From the NCBI GenBank assembly GCA_002376965.1, contig DFOV01000139.1:1-16435 (forward strand): a stretch of DNA of 16,435 bases, in the 5' to 3' direction. A model generated the notes under the pieces. It was not told the origin of the DNA and did not search any database. It saw nothing but the letters and a program-made list of their open reading frames with translations. Origin of the DNA: Gammaproteobacteria bacterium UBA3532 (GTDB taxonomy: Bacteria; Pseudomonadota; Gammaproteobacteria; Enterobacterales; UBA3532). Below, piece after piece: positions 1 through 9,700 of the stretch. The position numbers were made by a program, and so were the translations under genes. Within the stretch, counting starts at the first letter, position 1; the number at the start of each line of letters is the position of its first letter.

Positions 1-57
1 TCAGCTTTGTAGCTGAGTCATCCCTTCTCCATTCACATTAGTTCTTGAAAATATTTA

Positions 58-744
58 ATGTCTCGCAGCATAAGTGTCATCATCCCTTGTTATAACGATA
101 GTTCCGCACTGCAATCATTGCTTGCCAATTTGCTCCCCCAATGCACTGAAAGCGATCAAGTTATTGTGGTAGATGCCTCAGATGATTCGAACGCAGTGCA
201 CGACTTATGTATATCCTATGCCATACAGCATCTCAGGTCATTGCCTTGTCGAGGCGCTCAGCTTAATAGCGGCGCTCTTAAAACTTGTAGTGACATACTT
301 TGGTTTCTCCATGCCGACAGCCAGATCTCCAGTAATAGCATGGAAAGTATTCGTCAAACATGTGAGGCTCATGCCGGGGGCTACTTTCGCTTTCAGTTTT
401 CAGGCTCCCAAAGCAAGCTCAAGAATGGACTATGCCAATTGATTAACTGGCGCAGTCGATGGGGAGTTCCGTATGGTGATCAGGGGTTATTTTTTACTCG
501 AAGTGCATTTCAGACTGCCGGTGGATTCAAGGAAGTTCCGCTGTTTGAAGAAGTCGACCTGATCAAAGCCGTTAGGCGCAATGGAACTTTTTGTCAGTTA
601 CCTCTATCTATTGGGGTCAATGATCGTAAGTGGCGTAAAGATGGTTGGATCAAAAGAACAATACTGAATAGAATACTCGCTACTTCGCATTATTTTGGCG
701 TTTCTGAACACCGTCTGGCGCGCCTCTATTATCGTTTAAAATAA
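58..744 (+). CDS. Family 2 glycosyltransferase, TIGR04283 (arsenosugar-associated) type
   Basis: This is a cytoplasmic GT-A fold glycosyltransferase of 228 residues, close to the usual family length. Residues 5-11 (ISVIIPC) are the typical first beta strand. An RGAQLNSGA segment, a HADS motif standing for the DxD metal site, and a YGDQGLFF block followed by GGF and a FEEVDL acidic motif are the hallmarks of the group annotated as arsenosugar biosynthesis glycosyltransferase (TIGR04283). There is no transmembrane segment. The ATG at 58 places the beta strand right at the N-terminus, although the ribosome site before it is weak. The next gene, an ArsM methyltransferase, starts 16 bases downstream, which suggests one transcript. 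Donor and acceptor sugars cannot be read from the sequence. The arsenic role rests on the family and the neighbours and is an inference. Confidence 0.85.
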   Translation: MSRSISVIIPCYNDSSALQSLLANLLPQCTESDQVIVVDASDDSNAVHDLCISYAIQHLRSLPCRGAQLNSGALKTCSDILWFLHADSQISSNSMESIRQTCEAHAGGYFRFQFSGSQSKLKNGLCQLINWRSRWGVPYGDQGLFFTRSAFQTAGGFKEVPLFEEVDLIKAVRRNGTFCQLPLSIGVNDRKWRKDGWIKRTILNRILATSHYFGVSEHRLARLYYRLK

Positions 745-760
745 CAGGATTATTACGCTT

Positions 761-1804
761 ATGCATGAGTCAGTTCAAGAATACTATGGACAAACCCTCT
801 CCTCTTCAGATGATCTTCAAACCAACGCCTGTTGTACCGGATCAGAACCACCACAGTATTTAAAAAACATTCTCAGCAAACTACATGACGATGTAATGTC
901 TCGATATTTTGGCTGTGGCATTATTTGCCCAACGGCGCTGGAGGGTATGAGGATACTTGATCTTGGGTGTGGTGCTGGTCGTGATGTATATGCACTTTCG
1001 GCACTTGTTGGTCCAAGTGGCTCTGTAGTCGGCGTAGATATGACGGATGAACAGCTAGAGGTCGCTAACCGCCATATCGAATATCATCGTCAGGCCTTTG
1101 GCTTTCCTGAAGCGAATGTTTCTTTCTATAAGGGTTACATTGAGAAGCTAGACGAACTGCCACTTGAACCTCAATCTTTCGATATAATTGTATCTAATTG
1201 CGTCATCAACCTCGCTGTTGATAAAGCTGCAGTGCTTAAAGCTGCTCGGGAACTATTGAAGCCTGGCGGAGAAATGTACTTTTCAGATGTATATGTCGAT
1301 CGTCGTATGCCGGAATCACTCAAATCCGATCCAGTACTATATGGGGAGTGCCTTGCTGGTGCCCTGTATTGGAACGACTTTGTTAATTTGGCCAAGCAAT
1401 CAGGTTTTTTAGATCCTCGTCTTGTCGAAGACGCTCCCATTACCATTGAAAACCAACAAATCATCGAGAAAACGGAAGGCTTACGCTTTTTCTCAGCAAC
1501 CTACCGATTGTTCAATATCGATAAACTAGAACCCGCTTGTGAAGACTATGGACAAGCGGTTATCTACAAAGGTGATATCTCAAATCAAAAAGCCTCATTC
1601 TTACTTGATAAACACCATTTGATTGAGACAGGCAAGGTGTTCCCTGTTTGTGGCAACACCTATCGCATGCTCAACGAATCACGCTTCAATTCACACTTTG
1701 AATTTATAGGAAGCTGGGATAAACACTACGGCATATTTGAAGGCTGTGGCACTTCCCTGCCATTTGATAGTGAACAAGTAGCCGGAGAAGGTGGCTGCTG
1801 CTAA
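761..1804 (+). CDS. arsM: Arsenite S-adenosylmethionine methyltransferase (ArsM)
   Basis: The product transfers methyl groups from SAM to trivalent arsenic in the cytoplasm. It has 347 residues. The N-terminus carries YYGQTL and a C24-C25 pair typical of ArsM. SAM motif I is LDLGCGAG at 66-73, followed by GVDMTDEQ. SNCVINL (C147) and YGEC (C197) are ArsM signatures. The spacings C24 to C52 (28) and C147 to C197 (50) match my memory of the four arsenic-relevant cysteines of Cyanidioschyzon ArsM (C44, C72, C174, C224), so all four appear present. The C-terminal ArsM domain follows, with CEDYGQAV, a VCGNT motif, HYGIF and GCGT, and the protein ends in GGCC. The ATG at 761 has AGGA about 10 bases upstream. 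The radical SAM gene begins two bases after the stop, so the genes are tightly coupled. The family call is firm; the exact arsenical substrate in the cell is inferred. Confidence 0.9.
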   Translation: MHESVQEYYGQTLSSSDDLQTNACCTGSEPPQYLKNILSKLHDDVMSRYFGCGIICPTALEGMRILDLGCGAGRDVYALSALVGPSGSVVGVDMTDEQLEVANRHIEYHRQAFGFPEANVSFYKGYIEKLDELPLEPQSFDIIVSNCVINLAVDKAAVLKAARELLKPGGEMYFSDVYVDRRMPESLKSDPVLYGECLAGALYWNDFVNLAKQSGFLDPRLVEDAPITIENQQIIEKTEGLRFFSATYRLFNIDKLEPACEDYGQAVIYKGDISNQKASFLLDKHHLIETGKVFPVCGNTYRMLNESRFNSHFEFIGSWDKHYGIFEGCGTSLPFDSEQVAGEGGCC

Positions 1805-1806
1805 CA

Positions 1807-2718
1807 ATGGAAACCATCAAATCCGAACATTGGTATTTTACGCCAAGTGGCGATCAAAGAGGCTATATTGAGTCGCGCTCATTGAAAGAACTGTGGTTTC
1901 ATACTGGTACCGCTTGCAACCTTTCATGCCCATTCTGCCTTGAAGGCTCTAAACCCGGCGATAACAGGTTGCAGTTGATCAAGTTTGACGATGCCAAACC
2001 TTATATCGACGAGGCCCTTTCACTCGGTGTAGAGCAATTTTCCTTTACCGGTGGCGAACCATTTGTTGCCAAAGATCTGATCAAGATCTTGGATTATGCC
2101 GCCAATTTCAAACCCTGTATGGTGCTTACGAATGGCACAGCACCAGTGTTACAGCGTTTACACCAACTGCAATCATTGGTCGATAAGCCCTACCCCGTCA
2201 AGTTTCGCATCAGCATAGACTATCCTATTGAAAAGCAACACGACGCAGGGCGTGGACAAGGAAGCTTTACTGAGGCGTTAAGCTGTATCTCCAAATTGAT
2301 TGCGATGGGGTTTTCTGTTTCAGTTGCAAGGCAAATGACCGAAAATGAAAACAGTGAACAGGTTCAGAATCAATATCAGGATCTATTTAAGGAATACGAC
2401 ATCCCTCTGGATACGCCTATCATAGCTTTTCCGGACTTTCATCCGCCGAATGAGTCGGTGCAAACGCCCCATATCACAGAGCACTGTATGACTGAATACC
2501 ATACCAGTGAATCGCGTGCCGCCTTTATGTGTCATTTCAGCAAGATGCTGATCAAAAGCAACAATCAGTTGCGGATTTATGCTTGCACACTTGTTGATGA
2601 CGATCCGGACTACGATCAAGGACGCGACTTAAAAGACAGCCTGGATAGAAAAGTTATGCTAAAACACCACCGTTGCTTTAGTTGCTTTAAATATGGGGCG
2701 TCTTGTAGTGAAGGTTAG
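1807..2718 (+). CDS. Radical SAM enzyme of the ArsM cluster, not ArsS
   Basis: This 303-residue protein is a radical SAM enzyme. C37-x3-C41-x2-C44 (CNLSCPFC) binds the catalytic 4Fe-4S cluster, and FTGGEP at 80-85 is the SAM-binding GGE motif. The C-terminal third carries further cysteines, C260 and then C290, C293 and C300 within the last 14 residues, which could hold an auxiliary iron-sulfur cluster. I do not see the ArsS (TIGR04167) pattern with its extra C-terminal domain. The start lies two bases after the arsM stop, with GGAGAAGG about 17 bases upstream inside arsM, so translation is probably coupled. The context suggests a radical modification of a methylated arsenical, for example addition of a 5'-deoxyadenosyl group or another SAM-derived group. 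That is inference; another substrate is possible. The gene ends the operon. Confidence 0.8.
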   Translation: METIKSEHWYFTPSGDQRGYIESRSLKELWFHTGTACNLSCPFCLEGSKPGDNRLQLIKFDDAKPYIDEALSLGVEQFSFTGGEPFVAKDLIKILDYAANFKPCMVLTNGTAPVLQRLHQLQSLVDKPYPVKFRISIDYPIEKQHDAGRGQGSFTEALSCISKLIAMGFSVSVARQMTENENSEQVQNQYQDLFKEYDIPLDTPIIAFPDFHPPNESVQTPHITEHCMTEYHTSESRAAFMCHFSKMLIKSNNQLRIYACTLVDDDPDYDQGRDLKDSLDRKVMLKHHRCFSCFKYGASCSEG

Positions 2719-2755
2719 CTAGCCCTTAAAGTGGCATTAATCCTGTAATTGAAAA

Positions 2756-3760
2756 TTATTCATAGTACTCTCTAAACCACCGCACAAAGCGTTCAACCCC
2801 CTCTTCGATGCTCACTGAAGGCTTATAGCCAGTTGCTTGATATAAGTCTTCAGTGTCAGCATAAGTCGTGTATACATCGCCTGGCTGCATTGGCATAAAG
2901 TTTTTCTTGGCTTCTATACCCAACGCATTTTCCAGCCCAGCGATAAAGTCCATTAATTTAACCGGGTGGCCGTGTCCAATATTGTAGACTCGGTATGGCG
3001 CGGAGCTTGTTCCTGCGCTTCCGGTCTCGGGAGTCCAACCGGATTCAGGTTGAGGAATAACATCCTGTACGCGAATGATCCCTTCAACGATATCATCAAT
3101 ATAAGTAAAGTCGCGCTGCAAGTTGCCATTATTATAGATATCAATAGCTTCACCATTTACGATTCGTTTGGCGAATTTAATCGGCGCCATATCAGGCCGT
3201 CCCCACGGTCCATAAACGGTGAAAAACCGCAACCCAGTTACTGGAATATCATATAAGTGGGCATAGGTATGTGCCATCAGCTCGTTGGATTTTTTAGTCG
3301 CAGCATACAACGATACCGGATGATCAACCGCATCATTTACCGCAAAGGGCGTTTTAGTATTTAAGCCATATACCGAAGAGGAGGAAGCGAATACCAGGTG
3401 CTTAACTTTATTATGGCGACAGCCTTCCAAGATTGTCGCCATACCAACCAAATTAGCATCAATGTATGCCATTGGGTTATCAATCGAGTACCGAACGCCC
3501 GCTTGCGCCGCTAAATGAATGACCCGATCAAACTTCTCAATCGCAAATAGGTGCTCAATGCCCGAGCGGTCAGACAAACAAAGCTTCTGAAACTTGAAGC
3601 AGTCATAACGATCTAGTTGGTGTAAGCGCGCATTTTTCAGGCCGACATCATAATAGTCGTTCAGGTTGTCTATTCCTACTACCTGATGCCCTAGATCACA
3701 CAGTCTCTGAGAAACATAATAGCCAATAAATCCCGCTGCGCCGGTTACCAAATATTTCAT
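2756..3760 (-). CDS. UDP-glucuronate 4-epimerase-like NAD-dependent sugar epimerase
   Basis: This is a 334-residue extended short-chain dehydrogenase/reductase of the GalE/CapI group. The N-terminal Rossmann motif is TGAAGFIG at 6-13, the NAD ribose contact is D31 in GIDNLNDYY, and the catalytic set is S127 with Y152 and K156 (YAATK). The long DNLNDYY segment and RFFTVYGPWGRPDMA are typical of UDP-glucuronate epimerases, which make UDP-galacturonate for capsule or LPS. The neighbouring ugd gene supplies UDP-glucuronate, which supports this reading over UDP-glucose epimerase. AGGAG lies 7 bases before the ATG. A terminator separates the gene from ugd, so it probably needs read-through or its own promoter, which I could not place. 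Symbols used for the family include capI, lpsL and uge, so I assign none. Confidence 0.88.
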   Translation of the reverse strand: MKYLVTGAAGFIGYYVSQRLCDLGHQVVGIDNLNDYYDVGLKNARLHQLDRYDCFKFQKLCLSDRSGIEHLFAIEKFDRVIHLAAQAGVRYSIDNPMAYIDANLVGMATILEGCRHNKVKHLVFASSSSVYGLNTKTPFAVNDAVDHPVSLYAATKKSNELMAHTYAHLYDIPVTGLRFFTVYGPWGRPDMAPIKFAKRIVNGEAIDIYNNGNLQRDFTYIDDIVEGIIRVQDVIPQPESGWTPETGSAGTSSAPYRVYNIGHGHPVKLMDFIAGLENALGIEAKKNFMPMQPGDVYTTYADTEDLYQATGYKPSVSIEEGVERFVRWFREYYE

Positions 3761-3805
3761 TTCTCAGCTCCTGAATAAGCATAATTAAAGGCCGCTATAG
3801 TAGCC

Positions 3806-3838
3806 TAAAATAAAAAAGGCGACCACAGCGGCCGCCTT
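3806..3838 (-). terminator. Intrinsic terminator after ugd
   Basis: On the minus strand a 9-bp stem (AAGGCGGCC pairing with GGTCGCCTT, one G-U pair) closes a 5-base loop at 3825-3829 and is followed by TTTT-A-TTTT. It lies 30 bases after the ugd stop and 46 bases before the epimerase start. The plus strand has no following T-run, so it is a one-way terminator for ugd transcripts. Confidence 0.8.
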
Positions 3839-3867
3839 GTATATTATGAATTTTTATATTATTGGCT

Positions 3868-5211
3868 TTATATAAGGGGTTTTATCGACTCCCCTCTCCC
3901 TATTGCCCAATAAACAATACCACGGCGCTGCATCCGTGCTGGGTCATAAAGATTTCGGCCATCAAAAACAACAGGCTGTTTCAACGAAGACACAATCGCG
4001 TCAAAATCAGGCGCTCTAAACTGCTGCCATTCTGTGCATATCACAAGGGCATCAGCGCCATGAAGAGCCGCTTCTTTGGTACCCATTAGCTTTAAGTCTG
4101 GGCGCTGACCATAGATTCGCTGCGTTTCGTCCATTGCTTCTGGATCAAAGGCCTGAACGATCGCTCCTTTTGACCACAATGCTTCCATCAAAGAGCGACT
4201 GGATGCTTCCCGCATATCATCGGTGTTTGGCTTAAACGACAAGCCCCAGAGCGCAAATACTTTTCCTTCCAAGTCATCACCAAAGTGAGTGCTAATGTAT
4301 TGAAATAGCTTTTGCTTTTGACGATGGTTAACACTCTCAACGGCTTTAAGTAGTTCGGAGTCGTAGCCAATGCCATCCGCAGAGCGAATAAGCGCCTGTA
4401 CGTCTTTAGGAAAACATGAACCGCCATAACCACAGCCTGGATAGATAAACTGATAGCCAATACGCGGATCAGAACCAATACCATGTCGAACATGTTCTAT
4501 ATCGGCTCCGAGGCGCTCAGCAAGATTACTCAGCTCATTCATAAAGGATATTTTGGTTGCCAGCATGCAATTTGCTGCATATTTGGTAAGCTCAGCGCTT
4601 CTTACATCCATCACAATGACTTTGTCGTGATTTCGATTAAAAGGAGCGTACAGCTCACGCATTACGTCAGCGGCTTCTTCACTGTCTGTTCCGATGACGA
4701 TGCGATCCGGCCGCATACAGTCGTTTACCGCTGCGCCCTCTTTTAAAAACTCAGGGTTCGACACGACATGAAAACCAATAGCGGCGCCACGTTCAGCTAA
4801 TGTCTGAGCAACTTTAGCATGAACCTTATCACCAGTGCCGACAGGTACCGTTGACTTATCTACAACAATTTTTTCACTGTTCATATGACGAGCAACTGTC
4901 TCAGCCACAGCCAACACATACTTCAGATCAGCTGAGCCATCCTCATCTGGTGGCGTACCAACAGCAATAAACTGTATCTTGCCATGCGCCACACCAGCGG
5001 CAGCGTCCGTTGTAAAGTTGAGTCGTCCTGCTTGATAGTTTTCCTTCACCAACGGCGTTAGACCAGGCTCATAGATGGGAATAATGCCATTTTTCAGGTC
5101 TTCAACTTTTTGCTCATCGATATCGACACACACAACATCATGACCTACTTGAGCCATGACCGCCGCCTGAACTAGTCCTACATAGCCAATACCAAAAACC
5201 GTAATTTTCAT
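3868..5211 (-). CDS. ugd: UDP-glucose 6-dehydrogenase
   Basis: This enzyme oxidises UDP-glucose to UDP-glucuronate with two NAD+, feeding capsule, LPS or exopolysaccharide synthesis in the cytoplasm. Its 447 residues match the bacterial family. The N-terminal dinucleotide fold is GIGYVG at 7-12, with D30 binding the NAD ribose. VGTPPDEDG at 84-92, DKSTVPVGT at 118-126 and NPEFLKEG at 152-159 are family motifs. The catalytic cysteine is C266 in [10 protein letters not shown], and the C-terminal UDP-binding domain contains [19 protein letters not shown] sits 6 bases before the ATG. The gene follows manB by 12 bases and is probably cotranscribed with it; an intrinsic terminator follows the stop. 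Confidence 0.95.
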   Translation of the reverse strand: MKITVFGIGYVGLVQAAVMAQVGHDVVCVDIDEQKVEDLKNGIIPIYEPGLTPLVKENYQAGRLNFTTDAAAGVAHGKIQFIAVGTPPDEDGSADLKYVLAVAETVARHMNSEKIVVDKSTVPVGTGDKVHAKVAQTLAERGAAIGFHVVSNPEFLKEGAAVNDCMRPDRIVIGTDSEEAADVMRELYAPFNRNHDKVIVMDVRSAELTKYAANCMLATKISFMNELSNLAERLGADIEHVRHGIGSDPRIGYQFIYPGCGYGGSCFPKDVQALIRSADGIGYDSELLKAVESVNHRQKQKLFQYISTHFGDDLEGKVFALWGLSFKPNTDDMREASSRSLMEALWSKGAIVQAFDPEAMDETQRIYGQRPDLKLMGTKEAALHGADALVICTEWQQFRAPDFDAIVSSLKQPVVFDGRNLYDPARMQRRGIVYWAIGRGESIKPLI

Positions 5212-5223
5212 GATTAGTTCCTG

Positions 5224-6594
5224 CTATTGACGGATTAGCTCTAAAAGCTCTTGAGTTTTTTGTTCCATTAACGCTTGGTCACCTTTTGTTTCCAAGTTCA
5301 AGCGAATAACTGGCTCTGTGTTTGACTTGCGCAAGTTAAAGCGCCAGTTATCAAACTCTACAGCGATACCGTCGGTATAATCAATTTTAACCGCATCGCT
5401 TTTATAAGCGTTCAACACTCGCTCAATGGAGGCGTCTGCATCAGTAACTTTTGAATTGATCTCTCCTGGCGATGGGAAAGCTGCGATGCGCTGAGCCATC
5501 AGCTCAGACAAGGTCACACCTTTAACACTAAGCAACTCAGCCACCAATAACCAAGGGATCATACCACTATCGCAGTATGCGAAATCTCTGAAGTAATGAT
5601 GAGCTGACATTTCACCACCGTAAATGGCATCTTCAGCACGCATTTTTTCTTTAATAAAGGCGTGGCCAGTTTTACATAAAATCGGTTTACCACCAGCACT
5701 TTCAACAATATCGATGGTATTCCAGGTCAGGCGCGGATCGTGTACAACACTGGCACCAGGATTCTTTGATAAGAAAGCTTCCGATAGCAGACCTACAATG
5801 TAGTAGCCCTCAATAAAGCCACCTTTTTCGTCAAACAGGAAGCAACGGTCAAAATCGCCATCCCATGCAATCCCCATATCTGCGCCATGCTCTACGACAG
5901 CATCAATGGTGTCTTTTCTATTTTCAACCAAGATGGGATTGGGTATGCCGTTAGGGAAAGTGCAGTCTGGTTCGTTATGAACTTTTATAATCTCTACAGG
6001 AGCGCCCAACGCTTTAAATTTAGCTTCAATAGCATCGACCACATGCCCGGCAGCTCCGTTGCCCGCATTCATAACCAACTTCATCGGCTTGATATTTTTG
6101 ATATCGATATAGCCCATTAGATGCTCTATGTAATCATCCAATATGGATAACGTTTTATAGCTACCACGCTTTGACTCATCAGCTGGCGCAAAGTTATTTT
6201 CTTCGGCTATGCGTTTGATATCTAAAAGTCCGGTATCGTTGGAGATGGGCTTTGACTCCTCACGAACAATCTTCATACCATTGTAATTAATTGGGTTATG
6301 GCTGGCCGTTACCTCAACACCACCATCCACACCCAAGTGTTTTGTTGCAAAATAAACTTCCTCTGTTCCAGTCAGGCCAATATCAATCACATCTGTGCCA
6401 GCATCTTGAAGTCCTTTGGCTAATGCAAGTTTCAGCGATTCGGATGTTTCACGAACATCACCGCCAACTACGACGGTTTTGGGAGAAGAAAACTCACCAA
6501 AGGCACGACCAATTCGGTACGCAATATCTTCGTTAAGCTCAATCCCCAGTTCACCACGAATATCGTAGGCTTTGAAACAAGTTAGTTCAGTCAT
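5224..6594 (-). CDS. manB: Phosphomannomutase (CpsG/ManB type)
   Basis: This alpha-D-phosphohexomutase interconverts mannose-6-phosphate and mannose-1-phosphate, the precursor of GDP-mannose; phosphoglucomutase side activity is common in the family. The phosphoserine is S98 in TASHNP, the metal-binding loop is DGDFDR at 245-250, a GEMSAHH sugar-binding loop follows, and RKSNTEP near the C-terminus binds phosphate. The open frame extends upstream to 6645, but I choose the ATG at 6594. It gives [14 protein letters not shown], aligned with the start of E. coli CpsG, a length of 456 residues equal to that protein, and GAGG 9 bases upstream; the extra 17 residues are not family-like. It is the first gene of the manB-ugd unit. 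cpsG is an equally valid symbol. Confidence 0.92.
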   Translation of the reverse strand: MTELTCFKAYDIRGELGIELNEDIAYRIGRAFGEFSSPKTVVVGGDVRETSESLKLALAKGLQDAGTDVIDIGLTGTEEVYFATKHLGVDGGVEVTASHNPINYNGMKIVREESKPISNDTGLLDIKRIAEENNFAPADESKRGSYKTLSILDDYIEHLMGYIDIKNIKPMKLVMNAGNGAAGHVVDAIEAKFKALGAPVEIIKVHNEPDCTFPNGIPNPILVENRKDTIDAVVEHGADMGIAWDGDFDRCFLFDEKGGFIEGYYIVGLLSEAFLSKNPGASVVHDPRLTWNTIDIVESAGGKPILCKTGHAFIKEKMRAEDAIYGGEMSAHHYFRDFAYCDSGMIPWLLVAELLSVKGVTLSELMAQRIAAFPSPGEINSKVTDADASIERVLNAYKSDAVKIDYTDGIAVEFDNWRFNLRKSNTEPVIRLNLETKGDQALMEQKTQELLELIRQ

Positions 6595-6625
6595 TTCTTG
6601 CAACCTCAGTTTGAATTTGGGCGCT

Positions 6626-6634
6626 ATTCTATCA
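6626..6634 (-). promoter_or_regulatory. Candidate extended -10 promoter of manB-ugd
   Basis: The minus strand reads TGATAGAAT, a TG-n extended -10 with hexamer TAGAAT (one mismatch to TATAAT), 31 bases before the manB ATG. No good -35 is visible at 16-18 bases, as is common for extended -10 promoters. The same CTTGATAGAAT string occurs before hisB. Confidence 0.4.
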
Positions 6635-6742
6635 AGTTTGCCCATGCGAGACCATATACAGGAGCATACCTGATTTGCGATAGATCAATTTGGAGAGGAT
6701 TTCACTCTTGCCGACCTTTGACAGCGACACTTTCGTTGGTCT

Positions 6743-6778
6743 AAAAAACAACAAAAGCCGCATAAATGCGGCTTTTGT
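6743..6778 (-). terminator. Intrinsic terminator of the amylase gene
   Basis: A perfect 12-bp stem (ACAAAAGCCGCA with its complement, 6751-6762 and 6767-6778) closes a 4-base loop. On the minus strand it is followed by TGTTTTTT. It lies 17 bases after the amylase stop and insulates the manB promoter from upstream transcription. Confidence 0.9.
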
Positions 6779-6795
6779 ATTAGAGGACTACAAGG

Positions 6796-9700
6796 CTACT
6801 GAACTAAGAAAAACTGTCCGCTTAGCCCTGGAATATTGAAGTCAAAGCTTCCAGCGTTAGCTGAAATCGTCCCGCCGTTAACCAGGTCAACCACGGTAGT
6901 CCCGCCAACATCAGCAGTATCAACACTAACGGGCTGATCATTCGTCGAAACGTTGAGCACAAAGATGACGTTTTCCCCATTATAAGATTTGAGATCCACA
7001 TAGGTTGCTTCATTCGAACCTAAATGTGTTCTCTCACCCTGACTAAGAGCTCTATGAGTATCACGAATATCCATAAGCTGAGCGACATAATCTTTGAGGG
7101 CGCGTTGCTCGTTATTTAGCGAGGTGGATACTCCATCGATCAAACCACTCGTTCTGGATACGTGGTCATCACACAGACCAACAGTCCAACAATTGCTTTC
7201 TACCTTTTGAGCGAAGTTTGGCACTTCGTCACCAATTTCATCACCGTAGTAGATCGTTATTGGACCGGTAAAAGCAGCCATAAAGGCGAAAGCAGCGCGA
7301 TGGCGTCCCCAATAGGTCCAATCATCGCGAGGATAACCGGCGCGCTCAATCAAATCACCAAATCTAACCAGGTCGTGATTTGACAACATCAGATTGGGTA
7401 TCGCATGACTTGCATAAGTACCGCCGATACTAACAAACTTTTCGTTTAACCAGCTTGCTGGACGACCACTGGCTCCAGCATCACCGATATGCTCTTGACC
7501 TGCCAACACCTGAACCAAGCCGTACCGAATAGGGAAGTCGAATGCGGAATACAAACTGGGGTTAGAAGCAGAACCATAGCCCTTGCTTTGAATAACACCT
7601 TCTCCATCCCAAATCTCTCCGACCATATAGCCCAAAGTACCCCACTGCTTGCCTTGTTGCTTGTTGTATTTGGAGATGGACTCAACAGCCTGACGAATTT
7701 CAATCCAGGCGTCCAATGGAACCTGATAGGCTTGATCCAAACGCCAGCCATCAATGCCGAGCTCTCTAATCCAGAAAGTCGCAACCTCTTTATAGAAGTC
7801 AAGGCTACCTGGGTAAGATACTGGGTCATTTCCACCGGTTACATTGTTACCGCAAGGTGATGTTGGAATATTGCCTTTATGATGGCCAAAAACGCCGTCG
7901 AAGAACACATACATCCCCATGCTATGCGCGGTATCAACCATTTCTTTAGCATCTTCCCAAGAGCCAAATTTAGGATCGATTTCGAAATAGTTTCTCGTGA
8001 AATAGCCTGTCGCGTCGAGTTGGCTGCCACCATCAGAATTGAATATTGGTGTTAGCCAAATAGCGTTGGCACCAAGGCTCTTAATATAGGGCAATGAATT
8101 AATAATACCGCGAATATCACCATTGTGATGGCTTGAACCATAACCCGTACCATATCCACGGTTTGGATCTCCATCAATGAAAGACTCAACCATCACTTGA
8201 TAAATTCGCAGATCTTGGAACTTCTCTTTCATGGCTTGTTCAGAACCGTGCGGATTGCCTGTATAGGCTGGAATTTCACACTGCCCCAAGTTACCTTGCT
8301 CTATTCGGGTATAAGTGTAACTATCGGTTACTTGCAATGCGCCATCATCACCACAAAGCAATAGATCAACACTTTCACCAATATTCAACCCATCGCCCAA
8401 CGTCACTTGCTGGTTATTGGTATAGGTTTGACCGGCCGCACATGCATCTCCATTTCCAATCAAGTACTTACCAACACCATTGCTAATACTTAAAGTAACC
8501 GTCAGTCCCGCGTCACCAACAAAGCTTGATGTTCCAGGGTTTGCACTTACCCTCGGTGTGTCTGCCGGAATATTGCACGAAGACAATGGTGTCCAAGTTG
8601 CACCACCAGTCCAGCATCCAGGTTGATCAGCAACAAGATTGCCCGATTGCTGACCAGCTCCATCATTGAAAACAATCTTAGATTCGGTCTGACCTTCAGG
8701 GAAAGTATAAACACACCAGTTGTCATCCAGTGGATCCATATCATTACCAGGCCATAAAGTATTAGCCGCTGGTGGAGACTCCCAATGATGGATCTTACAT
8801 CCCGCCCAGCCTGCAGGCTTCTGCATGTAAACAACGAAATCACTAACTGGCTCATTCGCTGTTACGGCGACAATATCAGTCAATGTCTCATATTTAGCCG
8901 TACAATTAGCTACCCCAGCATTGTTCAGCCGAAGGGTTGCTGGTGTTCCAGCCGTTGGTTGTGATTCAACAGCAACTACAGTGATATCATTACAAGTCCA
9001 GGTCACGCCATCTGGATTCAGGACGTCTCCGGCTTGGCTAAATGTTACCGTTACTCCAGGTGTAACACTGCTGCCCACTTCACCGCTTAGAGCAGTAGTG
9101 GCTATTGCTATTTCTATAGCAGTATCCGGCTGCTGTGAAACAGCAACACTCACGCTATCGCTAAAGCCTTCCCAAGAACCAGAGCAAGTTGTTTGAACGG
9201 CGGCATTTGCTGTAATAACACCGCTAGAAGAGATCGATACGCTGGATGACGCACAACTCCATGTGGCACTTTGCGGGTTAGCCGTGTTTGAACCATCATC
9301 AAACAAACCACGGCTCTGTACCTGAGCCGTATCACCAACCGTCAAAGAAAATGGACCATTGGTTATTTCGAAGCCGCTAGGCTCAACCGGTATTGAGGTA
9401 AAGGTTAGTGAAACACTGTCCTGAAAACCCTGCCAAGCGGCAGTGCAGCTTAAAGTTCCAGCAGCCGTCCCACACACTTGACCAGCAGCATTGACGTTAG
9501 CAATACCGATTTCATTGCATTGCCAAATTAAACCTGATGGATTGTTTTGTTGAGTGCCATTACTGAAAAAGCCGGTGGCATCGAGATCAATACATTGGCC
9601 AACTGAAGCCTGAGTCGAACCAGGAGGCGTTATTTCAAGATCAATCGGTTGAATCGTCATGTCCTGAGTCATTAATGTCGCAACCAATGACCAGGTATTT

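Noticed and set aside
1..41. Frame ending in TAG at 41 that could be the tail of an upstream gene, and a 6-bp dyad at 1-16 (TCAGCT-N4-AGCTGA).
   Set aside because: Only 12 codons are visible, with no recognisable C-terminus, and the short dyad has no T tract; both are too weak at a window edge.
6595..6645. 17-codon upstream extension of the phosphomannomutase frame.
   Set aside because: The internal ATG at 6594 has a good ribosome site and gives the exact CpsG-like start and length, and the candidate promoter overlaps the extension.
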